Notes: generated from the letters alone by a model not told the origin. DNA of 64,000 nt from Flectonema sp. DT1601 (GCA_964019425.1 OZ025809.1:558001-622000), one strand, 5' to 3'; positions 35,799 through 47,823 are shown, numbered from the stretch's first letter. Program-made: numbers and translations.

Positions 35799-38352
35799 CT
35801 ACCCATCGAGTCCTGGTAGTTGTCTAGTGTCAGCATCAGGTGGTGCTATGATTAAATTACTTCCCAAAATAGTGAATCCAGAGGCTGGATTAGAAGTTGC
35901 TTGTGAAAGAGGTCGTAAAGCTCCTCGTGACAGACCGCAATTATTGCGAAGAGCGGGTAATCGACAAGCTGAAGAAGGAGATCCAACAGGTGGTTGCTTA
36001 ACTGACTTTGGGATATCTTTTATAGCGGCAGCAAGTCGTCTGGCTGATCTCTTTGATAGACACATGTCTTGCATAAATCTGAGTGACGAATCCGAACCTG
36101 ATATCAGAGAGAGACCATTAACTCTATTTTTCATAAATAATTTAACAACATCCAGAGACACTCCTTTACCAGAGAGATACCTACACAGCTGTCTTGTTGT
36201 TATTTCCGATATGACTTTGAGTGATTTTTCTTTGACTGATGCCTTACCCAAATTAGACTGCAAGGATCCTCTCATTGTGTTAGCTGGTAATGCATTGGTA
36301 AGAAGTTTTGAATTTTGTTCCATCTTATTAATGGCTTGTTGGTATCTGTGTTCTTTAAGAAGTAGTCGGTGTTGGACTTTAGTTGTGGGACTACTCTGAC
36401 ATTGCAAGACTGATACCACTTGTCTTGGAGTTAGTTTTGAGGTACCAGCAGCTGGGTAAGGAATATTTAAATATAGATCTTCACTGTTCCTCATCCCACC
36501 ATCAACTGCTGATATGTGATTAATGTGGTTCTTTTCTTTGTGAGGTTTTGCGTCAGCTGACCCTGGTTCTGTTGCCGCATGCTGAATTTTCAATTTTTTC
36601 TTCTTTTTCCTTTTTTTCCCTCCTTCAGGCACAACTGACAGCGGACTGGCTTCAGAATTTGTTCCCCACCCGGTGAGGATTTCTGGAGGGCTCAACTGAC
36701 TCCCTTCTGCATAAATTGAACTAACGGTTGCATTACTTCGCTCGGATACCCCTCCTGGGATGTTTGACGTCATCGGTGGTGATAGCAACGTATGCCAATT
36801 CATAATCCCACGAGAATCATTCATTAAATCAATATTTGGAGGAGTGGGAGGTGTAGCCATTAATCTGTGATTACCCTCACCATTTACAAGTCCATCAATA
36901 ATAAGTTGCTCTGGAAGAAATTTCTTTCGAGAAACCACCCTTCCAGAAGAAGGAGTTCCAATTATTCTTGTATCATATTTATCACTAACACCAAGAACAG
37001 ATATATTCGATGAATTTGTTAAGTTATATGGTGATGAAGATATGGGTAATTCTAATGGAGTAGTTGGTTGATGAATCATCATGTGTTGTTGATTTTGGTT
37101 TAGGGTACCTGTTCCAGCTATTATTAGCTCCTGGTCTGGTTGTATTGAAGTGTTCTCTTGTTCAGTTGTGATGTTAGTATCTTCAATTGGTGGATGCCAT
37201 GACAGGTTGCTGTCATTTTCACTACTTCTGTCACTAATTTGATAATCAGAAGAATAGTCCGTTAACGAAGTCATTATTGAATTCTGGTCGAAGTCCGTCA
37301 TATCACTTCCTATGCTTCCTTCCCATTGAGGGGTTTCATTGTTTTGTTGGTTGTTTTTTTGATTTAATTTTCTTTTTGAAATTTTTGTTCCAGATTTTTG
37401 CCTACCTTCACGTATCTTATTACTTGTTATATTATGTATTTCAGTAACGATGACATTGGAAGTCACGTTTTCAGAAAATGACGATTCTCTCTCAACCAAC
37501 GGAGGAATGGATTCATTAGTAATTCTGGTATTGGCTAACGCAGCGGCTTCTTGTTGGTCTACCATGTCTAGGAAGCTAACAACAGCAGCACCTCCTGTTA
37601 GGCTTTGTCTTTTTTGGATTGATTCCGTTGCAGTAAGTTGATTAGTAGTCAGAGTACTCCTCAATAATTCAGGTTCTAAGGGAGGAACTGTCTCGTTATC
37701 TTTCATTTCTATGACCGGAACCGAAGGGCTAAATCCCGGAGTCGGAGGTTTTTGACGCTCTGATGCGAGATTAGGGATTAGAGTCGGAGGAACAACAGAA
37801 TTCTTCTTCAGAATCCTTGTTATCGAAGAACCTAAATTACCATCCACTGGTGACATAGATTGAGATATAAAATCACTGTCAGCTCCTGAGCTAGAGTCTT
37901 CATGGCTGTGGCTATCTTTAGATGTCTTTTCGTCTTGTGAGCTGTCATTTATATTTTGTAAGAGAGGAGTACTTGGTCGCTGTTCTATTTGGTTATTGAT
38001 CTGTTCTTGTTCGTTGTTATTATGATTCACTTGTTGGTCATCATCTTCTGCTTTAACATCATCACTGACAGCCTCTATATCCGAGGCTTCTGAAGTAGGT
38101 TTACTTTGTGCATCCTTCAGAGACCCTTTGGGGTGTATTTTAGCCTTTGATTGATTTTTTGGTTTTCGAGTAATTTTTGCTTTACTTTGTTTTTTTTTTC
38201 GAGTTTTTTGTGGACGAGGTTGGACCTTTTCGGGAACGAGAAGCTCCTGAGTCTCCCCGAGTGAAGGAAGTTGACTTTGATCTGATACTACAACAGCAGC
38301 TTCTGGAGAAGGAGATGATGAGGGTAAATGATGTGGCTGTTGCAGTTGTTGT

Positions 38353-38387
<35 letters not shown>

Positions 38388-40964
38388 TGACTGGTGTTCA
38401 TCAACAGAAGCAACGACTGGCTGACTGATACTAAGCATCGAACAATCCTCAACATTACTGTTTGAGTAAAGAGTTAATTCTTTTATCGTATTTTGTTGTT
38501 CCTCATCTTCAGAGTGACTCGACTCAGATTCCTCGACCTCTTCTTCACTACCATCTGAAGAGTCTGTTGACGTCCCATTCGCAGCTGCTTCTGCATCTAG
38601 CTGATCGTGTTTCTTATTAAATTCGACGAGTAGATCTTCAGAACTGTCGGAATCTTCATCATCACTGTTGGTTTGATTTGATGAACTAGAAGGGTTTGAG
38701 TTGAGGCTGCTGGCAGTACTTTTTCGTTTATTATAATTAATCTTCTCATCAACTAATTCACTTCTATGAATTGAGTAGGTAGGGGATTGCTGACCAGAGT
38801 TGATTCGTTTCTTGGTGATTTCTTCTGACCGATTCATGAGATCGGCGGATATATTCGCCCAGTCATCGTCTGCTAAAACTATGGTTTTTTGAAGCCCGAC
38901 ATCATTTTCATTTTGATCTTTGCTACGTCCAACAGTCGACATTAGCTCTCTGACACTTTCAGAAGACTTTTTTACTTTTTTCTGTTTCGGTAAACCCAAC
39001 TGCATACCACCAACTTCACGTGACTCAGTCGATTCTAATTTTATTTGTGGAGAAGTGTTATGTGTGGATGTTACGATTTTCTTTTTTCTGGGGTCGACGT
39101 ATCCCTTTACCTTTCTAGTCTCCCTCCGTAATGCAGGTAGATATGATGCATATTGTTGTAATTCTTCTTTTTGTATCCTTTCTCGGAAGTTTGTTTCCTT
39201 TCTAATATATACCTCAATAGTTTTTCGATGAATGTTTATCATGCAGAGTCGTGATAAAACAGTTCCAGTGAGGGTGGTGAGAATGCCTCCCATTAACTTT
39301 AAGTCGTCTTCCCAAAGAAACTTAGATCTCATAACTTGAATTTCTTGCTGTACTTTGTTTAACTGTTTCTTTGCAAGTAGAACTTCCTCGCTTTCTTTGT
39401 TTTTATCAGTTTTGCGTTTACGGCGTTTAGTACGAGGCGTTGGACCAGCAGTGCTGCTTGCATCAGAGACATCTGAAGCACTGAGCCTTATTGGTGATTT
39501 GTACCTTTCGTCGGGTTGTAGTGTATCTGTGGTGGGTGATTTTTCAACAATGTCTGAAGGAATGCTAACTTTAGTTCTACTTTTCCTCTTTTTCCTTCTT
39601 TCTTTTTTTTTTATTTCTGTAAGATCGGCCACACTGTTGTCATCATTGTATATCACAATATCTACGGGTTGAAGTATTTCAGGTACCTGGTGCTCTTGAG
39701 CAGCTGATGCCAGTTGCTGCAGTTGATGTCTTTGATCACGTTCAGTGATTAACGGGTTACTTTTATCTAAAAATACAGTTGAAGACCTTCCAGGACGTTG
39801 TTGAGGAAATACTACATCTTTCGAATCAGTAATCACATCAGTTGGAGTCGCTGCTGATGCTGCTGTTTCAGTCATAATCTTTTTAAAACTATTTCGCAAT
39901 GCATTAATGTTATTAGAAATTGAACTATTTCTATCAGGGATCCCCGCAATTGAAGATTGTTCTGGTGCTAAAGGAGATCCGAACAGATTCTGTTGAGAAG
40001 GATGCCTCCCTCGGTCTGATTGTTTCTTTCTGAATGATCTTTTTCTTGTCGAAAATCTTCGTGGCAGAACACTCCCATCACTGTCAATATCACATGAAGT
40101 GTTTTCGGTAGAATTTGATTGCGATGGGGAGTCAATTTGTTGTTCTGACCTGACCTTCGCAAAACTAGCTTTCATTTCTAAAAAACTCAAAGCTCTTCCA
40201 CCGATATTCTGCCTTCTTGGTGACTCAACACTCGAACAACCAGAAAAATCTGAGTCCCCTTCTTCTTCAGAGTCTTGTTTTGCCTTTGTTGTGTTAAATA
40301 ACGTTTCTAAGGCAGCGTATCCGAATAGAGTGTGAGTTGCTTTTCTTATCAATGAAATATATGATGACACCGTATGAGATGACGCTATTGCGTCTAAAAA
40401 ACGCATTACTGACTGACCAAATAACGAAGCAGTTAAACCTGGTTCCCCTTCTCGATCTTCTTTCCAATCCTCGTGAATTACAGAAATGAGATTAGTGCTG
40501 TCGGCATCGTCGAGAAGGGAAGTGTAGAGCTCGGTAAACATCCAGTTGTAGGTATCAAATGTGATGTAGTTATTTGTTTTTGGCATTTGTGACCACCATC
40601 CGTCAATAGACTTCAGAATATAAATATTTGTTTTGACTGCTTCACGACGACGTAATGCTGCTAGCGATGACATAATCTGATCTGCGCACTGAGCTCGATT
40701 AGCAGTTTGATGTCGTTTAGTCATGACAGCAGATGCGTTGGTTCCAAGCATTAGAACTTTTGTTCTTTTAGCCATTCTCTTTGCTCTGTGAACCCATCTC
40801 ATAACTCCCTCGGCAATAAATCCAGCTATGGCTCCTGATTCGCACGCCTTAGATAGTTTTCTATGAAATCTTTTTACCTGAAGTCTGCTGACTTTAACCG
40901 CACCAGCTCCTAGTGACAGCCATCCACTCTTCTTCCTCTTTGGTAACTTTACATCACTTCCCAT
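35799..40964 (-). CDS. large low-complexity protein with N-terminal helical domain and C-terminal SAM domain
   Basis: A single 1,721-residue exon. The basic N-terminus is followed by a conserved-looking segment (about 95-215: ITFDTYNWMFTELYTSLL...HEDWKEDREGEPGL...LFGQSVMRFLDA). It matches a helical module I recall from many protist proteins, with a Y..f..l...l spacing, a DW..D and an F..S.F.l.D. A coiled-coil segment lies near 520-620 and a poly-Gln tract near 860-880. Long acidic or Ser-rich and Lys-rich (RKPKNQSK) regions follow. A SAM-type helical domain sits at about 1588-1653 (LCRYLSGKGVSLDVVKLFMKNRVNG). SAM domains bind protein partners or polymerise. The disordered middle and basic patches would suit a nuclear or scaffold protein, but I cannot assign a function. 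Confidence 0.75.
38336..38390 (-). repeat. coding CAG/CAA tract (poly-Gln)
   Basis: CTG and TTG triplets on the plus strand read as a run of about 15-18 glutamines in the SAM protein. The mixture of CAA and CAG codons slows slippage compared with a pure tract. Confidence 0.85.
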
Positions 40965-41207
40965 TACTATTCATATTAAGGGACTGTATATAAATAATTA
41001 TTTAACTTACCTGTGGTTCTTCATAAGGTAACAATAGCTCTCAACAGTGATACTTGCTAGCGAATCGATGAACTAAAGTAGTTGAACGGGTTTTCCTGGT
41101 TCAGATAGTAATCCAGTTCTCTATTTATTTTAATCAAGGGAACAGCCTAAGTATAGCCATGTCAGTTGACGAGTCAAATACTGCTAAGAGTTTCCTAGAT
41201 CGATCCT

Positions 41208-42464
41208 TCACACGGTATCCTTATCCAATTCATTTATTTGCTCTAACTCCTGTCCACTAGTTTCTGGTAACGTCAACAGTGAAACCCCTGAAGCTATAGT
41301 TGCAACAGAAACTAAACAAATAATATCCGGCAAGGCGTAGTGCGCAGTCCCCTTTCCAACGAGGGCCAATCCCAACATTCCACCAATAGCATTTGATGCT
41401 GAGACGAAACCTGATGCTGTTCCACGAGAAGCCGTTGGAAATATTTCCGTGGACAGGGTTCGAACTAAAACGTTCATTGCCACGCTTAGAAAAGTTAAGA
41501 ACGCCCAACATACTCCTAAAGGAGCTCCATCGCTGTGATAAAATGCGTATGCAAGTGCCGGAAAGAAACAAGCAAGGATGCAGCCAGTTCTCCTTCTGCC
41601 GTACTTGTCTCCGTATTTTCCGACAGCAACGTTGCCAAATACCCCTACAGCACCTCCACTAATAACAAGACAACTAAACTGCCAAGGCTCCCAGTGTTTT
41701 ATCTTCATGACGTAGTATCCACTGAATTGAAATACTCCCGTGTTTCCACAGGCGAAGCAACCACAGGCAGCGCAGATACCCGCGAGTCTGCGACTGTATC
41801 GAGAAAGAACAGGTTGCTTCGATTGAGTTGAAATAGGTGAAGACTTAAGAGATATGAATCTTGCTGTTTCGGGTATCTTTTTATTCAATAAAGGAATAAC
41901 AGCAAGAGGAATAATCCCAACAATGTATAGAAACCTCCAACCCCAAGGCAATATTTCAATACCAGCGAATAGAACTGCCCCGAGACCGAAACCAAGAGCA
42001 CCAGTCGCACCCAGAATACCCATTCCCCAACCTCTGTGCTCTGGTGGGAATTCTTCAGTTATTATTACGAATCCTGTATTGCTGCAAAGTTCAATAAATA
42101 GCCGACATGCCATTTGACACATTACAAAGTGTGATATATTCTTACTGAGGGCTGTAACACAAGTGCAAATAGAAACACCAGCCAGTGAGGTTAAAAACAC
42201 TCTCTTCCTTCCATAAACATCTGCCAATGACGTCAATAGCAGTGCCGGTAGAGCTCCAAATCTGATGTAGCTTGTGGCGTATGCTAACTCGTCTTTCTGG
42301 ACGTTAAAATCAGCAGCAATATGTCCGAGTGCGCTCATCGCTAACGATAAATCATAAAGCTCCCAGAAGAAAGCTATCGCTACGTAGAATAATATTTCTT
42401 CGCAGCGCGGACCGACTTCAGGTACCGATCCGAAGAGTCGCCATGTTGCTCTCCCAACCCTCAT
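41208..42464 (-). CDS. major facilitator superfamily transporter
   Basis: A single exon of 418 residues with about 12 hydrophobic segments. Diagnostic signatures are DVYGRKR after TM2, PPEHRGWGMG in the TM4-5 region, GDKYGRRRTG between TM8 and TM9, and PETSGQELEQI at the C-terminus (the PETKG.xLE motif of the sugar/metabolite porter group). The substrate could be a sugar or an organic acid; the sequence alone does not tell. The length is typical though at the short end. A CACAG lies about 6 bases before the ATG on the gene strand. Confidence 0.85.
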   Translation of the reverse strand: MRVGRATWRLFGSVPEVGPRCEEILFYVAIAFFWELYDLSLAMSALGHIAADFNVQKDELAYATSYIRFGALPALLLTSLADVYGRKRVFLTSLAGVSICTCVTALSKNISHFVMCQMACRLFIELCSNTGFVIITEEFPPEHRGWGMGILGATGALGFGLGAVLFAGIEILPWGWRFLYIVGIIPLAVIPLLNKKIPETARFISLKSSPISTQSKQPVLSRYSRRLAGICAACGCFACGNTGVFQFSGYYVMKIKHWEPWQFSCLVISGGAVGVFGNVAVGKYGDKYGRRRTGCILACFFPALAYAFYHSDGAPLGVCWAFLTFLSVAMNVLVRTLSTEIFPTASRGTASGFVSASNAIGGMLGLALVGKGTAHYALPDIICLVSVATIASGVSLLTLPETSGQELEQINELDKDTV

Positions 42465-43100
42465 CGTTCCTGTGAAGAACTAATTCTAGTAGCCGCTATT
42501 ATTATTGAATTTAAAAAACAGCTTCTCATCTTACTGTTGTTTCATATTCGTAACATATAATTGAGTTGTTGATCTCTATTCAGCGAGCTGTGTAGTTGTC
42601 TGCTTCTCTCCTTCGAGAAATCATTATTCCTGTGAATAGAATAGAGTTGTAACATCGCAAAGCAGAACAAAGAAGAAAGAGAAACTATAATGAAAGAAGA
42701 ATCAAAGACACGTGGTCTACCCTGTGTGGGCATCTCGAATGGAAAAAAAAACTCAAAAAAAAAAAAAAGGAAGAAAGAAATACGTTATAAGTTATTCTTA
42801 AAGGAGTTAGCAGATTATTTGAATAAAATAAAAAAAAGGAAAGGCAACAAATATAAAAGGAGGGAAATATAGTTTTATCTCAGCAGGACTGCGATCATAA
42901 ATGTGAAATCAACTAAGATACACCAATTGTACGAGGGGATTGTTTTCCAATGTAGCGAATCAACTTCAGGGAGAAAAAAAAAGAAAACGCAATGAAAAAA
43001 CAGACAAAAAATAGCAGACAATGTCCATCAAAGTGTTTTCGTCAGATGCTTGTCAGATGTTAAATAAGAAAAAAAAATTAAAAAAAACAAAACAACAAAA

Positions 43101-43238
43101 AAAAACCATTCAGATTAGACTCATGTTTCGTTTAACAGAGACAGAATCCTGTCGCACGGGGAAATAGGAGTCACGATCATAAGAAATATCGGTTTTTTAT
43201 CTTAATAGTTTCTTCTGACTGTGTTGTTACAACGAAAA
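43101..43238 (+). repeat. repeat family A, copy 3
   Basis: It starts AAAACCATTCAGATTAG, contains CAGAATCCTGTCGCACGGGG and AAGAAATATCGG, and ends ATCTTAATAGTTTCTTCTGAC with a degraded hairpin. Confidence 0.75.
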
Positions 43239-43299
43239 AAAGAATCGTACGGACACCCATTGCTTTAGCAAATTTTGACCAATACCGAAATTGTTTTTT

Positions 43300-43388
43300 T
43301 TTTATTTATTTATTTGCGAAGCCTAGGAGCCAAAAGCCAGGAAAAGCTCACAGGGTAACAGTTATATCGCTACCAGCAACCGTGAGAT
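43300..43388 (+). repeat. repeat family F, copy 1 (uninterrupted)
   Basis: It reads TATTTGCGAAGCCTAGGAGC then CAAAAGCCAGGAAAAGCTCA and continues to CAACCGTGAGAT. It serves as the empty-site counterpart of 45371-45599. Confidence 0.75.
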
Positions 43389-43652
43389 TAAACGAAATCA
43401 AACTTGTTACAAAAGGGGACAAATGTTTTCTGTTAAATGGTTTTCAGAAAGGATGCCAAGAAAGCTCTTTTATTTCATTTTTTTATAAAAACAGCTTCTC
43501 AGTAAAATCCTTTCCAACAAACGTATATCAAACTAGAGAAATTATCATTTATTTATTACTTTTTCAAATGTTAGTTTTTGAGTTTCGAAAACACAGGCCA
43601 CTCTCAAATGTTATTGCAGTGTCGGTTCTCAACACAAAAGTTTTTGAAATGG

Positions 43653-43693
<41 letters not shown>

Positions 43694-44300
43694 CACTTTT
43701 CCACGATCTGCAGGAATACATCAGTTATGTGCGGAATGGATATTCTAGAAACTGCGTACGAAGGTTGAGAGGTTGCTATGACTACATAAAAGATCTGCTG
43801 GCCTTTCGGAAGGAGGTCCTCAAATATCAGAACTCCAGACTACATAAAAGATCTCCAGGCCTTGAATTCGCACGGGACCTCGTAAATGAGAAATAAGTAG
43901 TTGTCAAGTATCAAGAGAGCCGCTGCTGAAGTACTACTCGGCAACGTGAAGCAGCAATTCGGTCAAGAATCAAATAATTACATCTGCGACACAGGGTTAG
44001 AGAGATGGTGTGATGACAGGTATTATTCGATTCGAGACAAAAACTTCGAATATTGCGGAAAGAAATTCATTTTTGAGGAACCACACCAAGGAAGTATGCC
44101 AATAATTCTGAGAGTATACCACCTACGGTAGGTCAGCGAACTTAAAAAAAAGAAAGCAGCTGTCTATTTCAGAAGCCCTTGTGAGATCCAACATTTTAAA
44201 CTTCTATGTGGATAAAATTTCTTTCTTTTCTTTTCTTTTTTTTTTTCCGGTGACATATGCGTGAAAAGGTTATTTCCTTTTGCCTCTAGATAAAATCTAA

Positions 44301-44342
44301 AGACCACGCACTACATATCAGTAAGTCACTGCAACCCGTGCT
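44301..44342 (+). repeat. repeat family E, diverged copy 1
   Basis: It shares AGACCACGCACTAC and GCAACCCGT with the two better copies at 45853-45910 and 50575-50632. Confidence 0.45.
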
Positions 44343-45087
44343 TGACCTTGAAAATAAAAAGAGAACTAAAATTCCCCAAAAGCAACAACTATTGATCAAA
44401 CAAATTACCTAACTGTAGTCCAGAACAGAAAAAAAGAAAAAAAAAACAACTAATAAAAAACACGTCTTTTTCAAAATAATGTGAAGGGCAAAGCAACATT
44501 GTACACAACAGCTTTTGTTAGTTTTTTTCAACAAATTAATTTTCGATTTAAATTTAATTAAAAAGGGATGATAATTTTTTTTTCTCTATAGAATAATATT
44601 ACAGGTAGTAGAGATCATTTTTTCATTTCTTTCTACCCACTGTTTTTTTAATTTTTTATTTACTTGGGTTTCTTTTTTTTTTTTTTTCTTCTTAATAGTA
44701 ATCAGAGACTGAAAAGCATTTTTTTTTTTTTTTTTTTTTGCTCGTCTATTTGTCTGCCTTGGAAACAGGAACTCACATAGACTACGAAATAGAAAACTCT
44801 CCGCTCTGTCAACAAATTTATTATTTTTGAAAAAAATGTTGACATTTTATTTTCTGCATAGTTTAAGTTAAAGCCAATTATTATTCACCCTAGGTTATTA
44901 AACACCTAAAAGGAAAAGTATTAACAAAGCAAAAACAGGTGATGACAAGCTCCCTTTCCAAGGCAGAAATATATGTGAAAATCGAAGTCAGAAACATCTC
45001 TAGACCTCCGTGTTTCATAGTTCAACAGTCGGGAAAAAAAAAGGAACTCGTACATCAGAAAATATTCTCCTACCTTCCACACGCTCG

Positions 45088-45150
45088 TTTTTTTTTTTTT
45101 GTACCGATGTAGTCGGAGAAGAAACCTATCTAGATTAAAAGCCGATATTT
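45088..45150 (-). repeat. repeat family A, copy 5 (reverse orientation, partial)
   Basis: A T run is followed by GTACCGATGTAGTCGGAGAA, GAAACCTATC and a fragment ending GCCGATATTTT. This is the reverse complement of the right end of the family. Confidence 0.65.
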
Positions 45151-45370
45151 TCTTGAACACTGCAACGAAATATAAGACTAACCTGAATGGTTTTTTCTGT
45201 TCTTCTTCTTCTTCTTTTTTTTTTCCCCTGTCTTTTTTTTCTTGGTAGGTTTTGCAACCCGACAAGTAACCAACACAAACATAAATTAAAAAAAATAAGA
45301 ATTGAGTGAAACCTGTCCGACATATATATCGCAAAACAATTGACTACCCGCTACTATTTATTTTTTATTT

Positions 45371-45599
45371 TTACTTTATTTATTTACGAAGCCTAGGAAG
45401 CCAAAAAAAAAAACCATTCAGATTAACCTTATATTTCGTTGAACGCAGACAAAATCCTGTCGCACGGGGAAAATAAATCATGACCATAAGAAATATCGGT
45501 TTTCAATCTGAATAGTTTCTTCTCCGACTACGTCGGTACAAAAAGAAAAATCAGGAAATGCTCAACAGTAATAACAGCTATCATCCAACCGTGAGATTC
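45371..45599 (+). repeat. repeat family F, copy 2, interrupted by a family A element
   Basis: The left half TTTATTTACGAAGCCTAGGA...CCAAAA is followed by a complete family A copy (45409-45550). After it the right half resumes, TCAGGAAATGCTCAACAG...CAACCGTGAGATTC. The uninterrupted forms are at 43300-43388 and 49583-49645. Confidence 0.8.
45409..45550 (+). repeat. repeat family A, copy 4 (reference copy)
   Basis: It starts AAACCATTCAGATTAACC and has GTTGAACGCAGACAAAATCC, TGTCGCACGGGG and AAGAAATATCGG. It ends CAATCTGAATAGTTTCTTCT with the hairpin CCGACTACGTCGG, TACA and an A run. The inverted ends are AC(C/T)ATTCAGATT and AATCTGAATAGT. Confidence 0.85.
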
Positions 45600-45689
45600 T
45601 CACAGTCGATTAAAGACGTAGCATAACCGGAAACAAATGACTACCTAAACCCGGAGACGGCTATAACCGGAAAAAAAAAAGTGGAGGAA

Positions 45690-45840
45690 GTTTTGGCAAT
45701 GTAAAAAACAGTAACAATTTTAGGTTTTTAAAAATAAAATTAATATCAAGTACTTGACTCGAAAAATTATTCGTAGTCGTTAATCAAAGATAAATTACGT
45801 TTAGAAAAAAGAAAACATAAAAAGGGAAAATTATGTTTTT
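45690..45840 (+). repeat. repeat family D, copy 1
   Basis: An AACAATTTTAGG...AAAATTAAT...GTTAATCAAAGAT stretch followed by AATTACGTTTAGAAAAAAGA and TTTTTTGTCTTA. It recurs at 45940-46065 and, in part, at 48812-48918. Confidence 0.7.
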
Positions 45841-45852
45841 TGTCTTATAGTT

Positions 45853-45910
45853 CGGGGACCACGCACTATCAGGCTGTGCGTCCCATGTCCTGTAACCCGT
45901 TACAACTTAC
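45853..45910 (+). repeat. repeat family E, copy 2
   Basis: It reads GGGGACCACGCACTATCAGG, CTGTGCGTCCCATGTCC, then TGTAACCCGTTACAACTTA. The same order of words is found at 50575-50632. TGTAACCCGTTACA is itself an imperfect palindrome. Confidence 0.7.
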
Positions 45911-45939
45911 ACTTAACCAAAGTTAAGGAAAAGAAGGGT

Positions 45940-46065
45940 GAAACAATAACAACTTTAGGTATTAAAAACAAAATTAACTGAAAAATATTTGTAGTTGTTA
46001 ATCAAAGAAAATTACGTTTAGAAAAAAGAAAACATAAAAAGAGAAAACTATATTTTTTGTCTTAC
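45940..46065 (+). repeat. repeat family D, copy 2
   Basis: AACAACTTTAGGTATT...AAAATTAACTG...GTTGTTAATCAAAG followed by AATTACGTTTAGAAAAAAGA and TTTTTTGTCTTA. It is tandem with copy 1, with a family E copy between them. Confidence 0.7.
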
Positions 46066-46312
46066 TGACCAGAAGACTGAAAAGAAGGGGGAGGGAAATC
46101 AATTCTAACAAAGAGAGATGAAAAAAAATAAAAAAGGGTTCATTCCACATACAGCAGAAAATAGAAGCCCCGGAACACTACCGAGGATCGTTCACCCCCA
46201 GTTATTCAAAGTATTAATTGTACTGTGGGCTTACCGAAAGCTTTATAAAAGTATCACAACAATTGGACAGCACATTGCCTTATCACTCAGCAAGAAAAGA
46301 AAACAAAAGGAT

Positions 46313-46410
46313 CAGGTAAATGACAGTCAGTTTACCTGTGTCGGACTACAAACTACTAAGAAAAAGTAAAGCTAGGAGGTAGCTTGATACTATGGTGGGG
46401 AGGGGGGCAA
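46313..46410 (+). repeat. block X, copy 1
   Basis: It runs from CAGGTAAATGACAGTCAG through GGACTACAAACTACTAAG to TGGGGAGGGGGGCAAAA. It is nearly identical to 49098-49198. Confidence 0.8.
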
Positions 46411-46593
46411 AAAAGAATGAAAATACATAGTTAATAAACCGTTACTAAACTAAAAGTGGGAGGGGGACAAAAAAGCCTATTGCAATAATACTAATTAGCG
46501 ATGCATATCAACGGAACCCTTTACTGACGAACAGCGTATCTCTTGCTTAACTGCGCAATTGATAAACTTTACCATCGCCATGGGAAGAAAAAA
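46411..46593 (+). repeat. block Y, copy 1
   Basis: It runs from AAGAATGAAAATACATAG through GCCTATTGCAATAATACT and GCATATCAACGGAACCC to CATGGGAAGAAAAAA. It is nearly identical to 48917-49097 and partly repeated at 49199-49311. Confidence 0.8.
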
Positions 46594-46627
46594 CATACAC
46601 GGCAACTGACTGTTTTTTTTCTTTCTT

Positions 46628-46815
46628 TTTTTTCCTTGTATCAATACAGTTGTAGAAGAAACCATTCAGATTGAAATCTGATATTTCCTATGGAATTATT
46701 CTCCCCAGTGCGACAGGGATCTGTCTAAGGCGGATGGAGCAGGATGGGGCCAATCGCAGCGAGTTCCTCAGTCACCGAAGGGAACGCAGGTTAATTTGAA
46801 TAGTTTTCTGTTTTC
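46628..46815 (-). repeat. repeat family A, copy 6 (reverse orientation, longest)
   Basis: On the plus strand it reads GTAGAAGAAACCATTCAGAT near 46651, then CCAGTGCGACAGGGATCTGT. The opposite inverted end is TTAATTTGAATAGTTTT at about 46791-46807. Confidence 0.65.
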
Positions 46816-47456
46816 TTTTCTAGGAATCAAAGGTATTAACCATTAGATAGACAGACTAGAAGAAGTCTATTGCTCATCACTGATACAACGTAATTAAACC
46901 CAATATAATTAGCATTGTTTTGATAGAGCTTAGGATGACACGGCATTCTGAACACACAGCATGCCATTGTCAGCTTTCCACGTTGTCTGATTGTAGAAAG
47001 AGATTGTGACGCAGATATCACGGAATGAACACAGAGGATGACAAATAAATAAAAAAATGAAATAAAAATATATATTGGGAGAATAACGAACCAAGCGGTC
47101 AAAAAAGAAAGAAAAAGAAAAAAGCCTCAATTTTCGACAAAAATCGGAACCTGCGACCAATTGCAATGATACTCAAAAATATCAAATGCGCATCCGGTTC
47201 GTCGAATTAGACCTCACCAGTTACAATTCCGAAAGTACACCATGTTTCCATTCCCTCAGACCCTCTCAACAAGAACCCAAAATATGAGGTGCCAAGTCCA
47301 AAATAATGCGAAATATTTTCTTGATCAAATGCATTTGCTCAGAAAGTTATAAATATACGATTATCCGGACCTAAAAAAACAACAGCGAGAGCAGGGGTTG
47401 TCAACATGTTCACCAAAACAGCCTACACTGGCAGTGTGCAAGACGGTAATTGGTAT

Positions 47457-47545
47457 ATTCCGATTACGGGGTAATAAACTATTTTCAAAAATGGGTGCCA
47501 CATTCGAAATAATTAGACACCTGAAAACCCCACGCATTTCATTAA
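47457..47545 (+). repeat. tandem repeat H, unit 1
   Basis: TTCCGATTACGGG...TAAACTATTTTCAAAAAT, GGGTGCC, AAATAATTAGACACCT, then CCCACGCATTT. The same order of words recurs 246 bases further on, at 47703-47795. Confidence 0.7.
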
Positions 47546-47702
47546 AGTCTAAATTGCTGCATAAATGACTAGTTTCGCAGATACCTGACCGAGTGACAAG
47601 TTTTTTTTTTTTTTTTTTTTGTTAATAATTTTTGATGACGAGGGTTTAGTTTTATTTGGCATCCCTGCTGGCCTTTGGGGCAATTCCGAAGAAAGTTCAA
47701 TA

Positions 47703-47795
47703 AATTTCGATCACGGGTTTTAAACTATTTTCAAAAAATAGGTGCCCCTGCCGCATCCAAAATAATTAGCACCTTAAAAAACCAACGCATTTTTA
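47703..47795 (+). repeat. tandem repeat H, unit 2
   Basis: TTTCGATCACGGG...TAAACTATTTTCAAAAA, AGGTGCC, AAATAATTAGCACCTT, then CCAACGCATTT. It directly precedes family B copy 2. A weaker third unit may lie near 47276-47320. Confidence 0.7.
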
Positions 47796-47823
47796 CTACG
47801 TTTGTAAAACCACCCAGACACCC

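Larger units (their letters stand above)
42465..47456. other. gene-free accessory region, left half
   Basis: No conserved ORF. It contains four copies of repeat family A, two of family F (one interrupted), two copies of family D, two of family E, and the X1-Y1 block, all listed separately. A short local duplication of GACTACATAAAAGATCT lies at about 43771 and 43839. A frame at 43901-44131 has ordinary composition but starts with TTG and matches nothing I know. Confidence 0.5.

Noticed and set aside
43901-44131. 76-codon plus-strand ORF of ordinary composition
   Set aside because: It begins with TTG and has no recognisable family or splice context. It could be a decayed repeat fragment, but nothing supports a gene.
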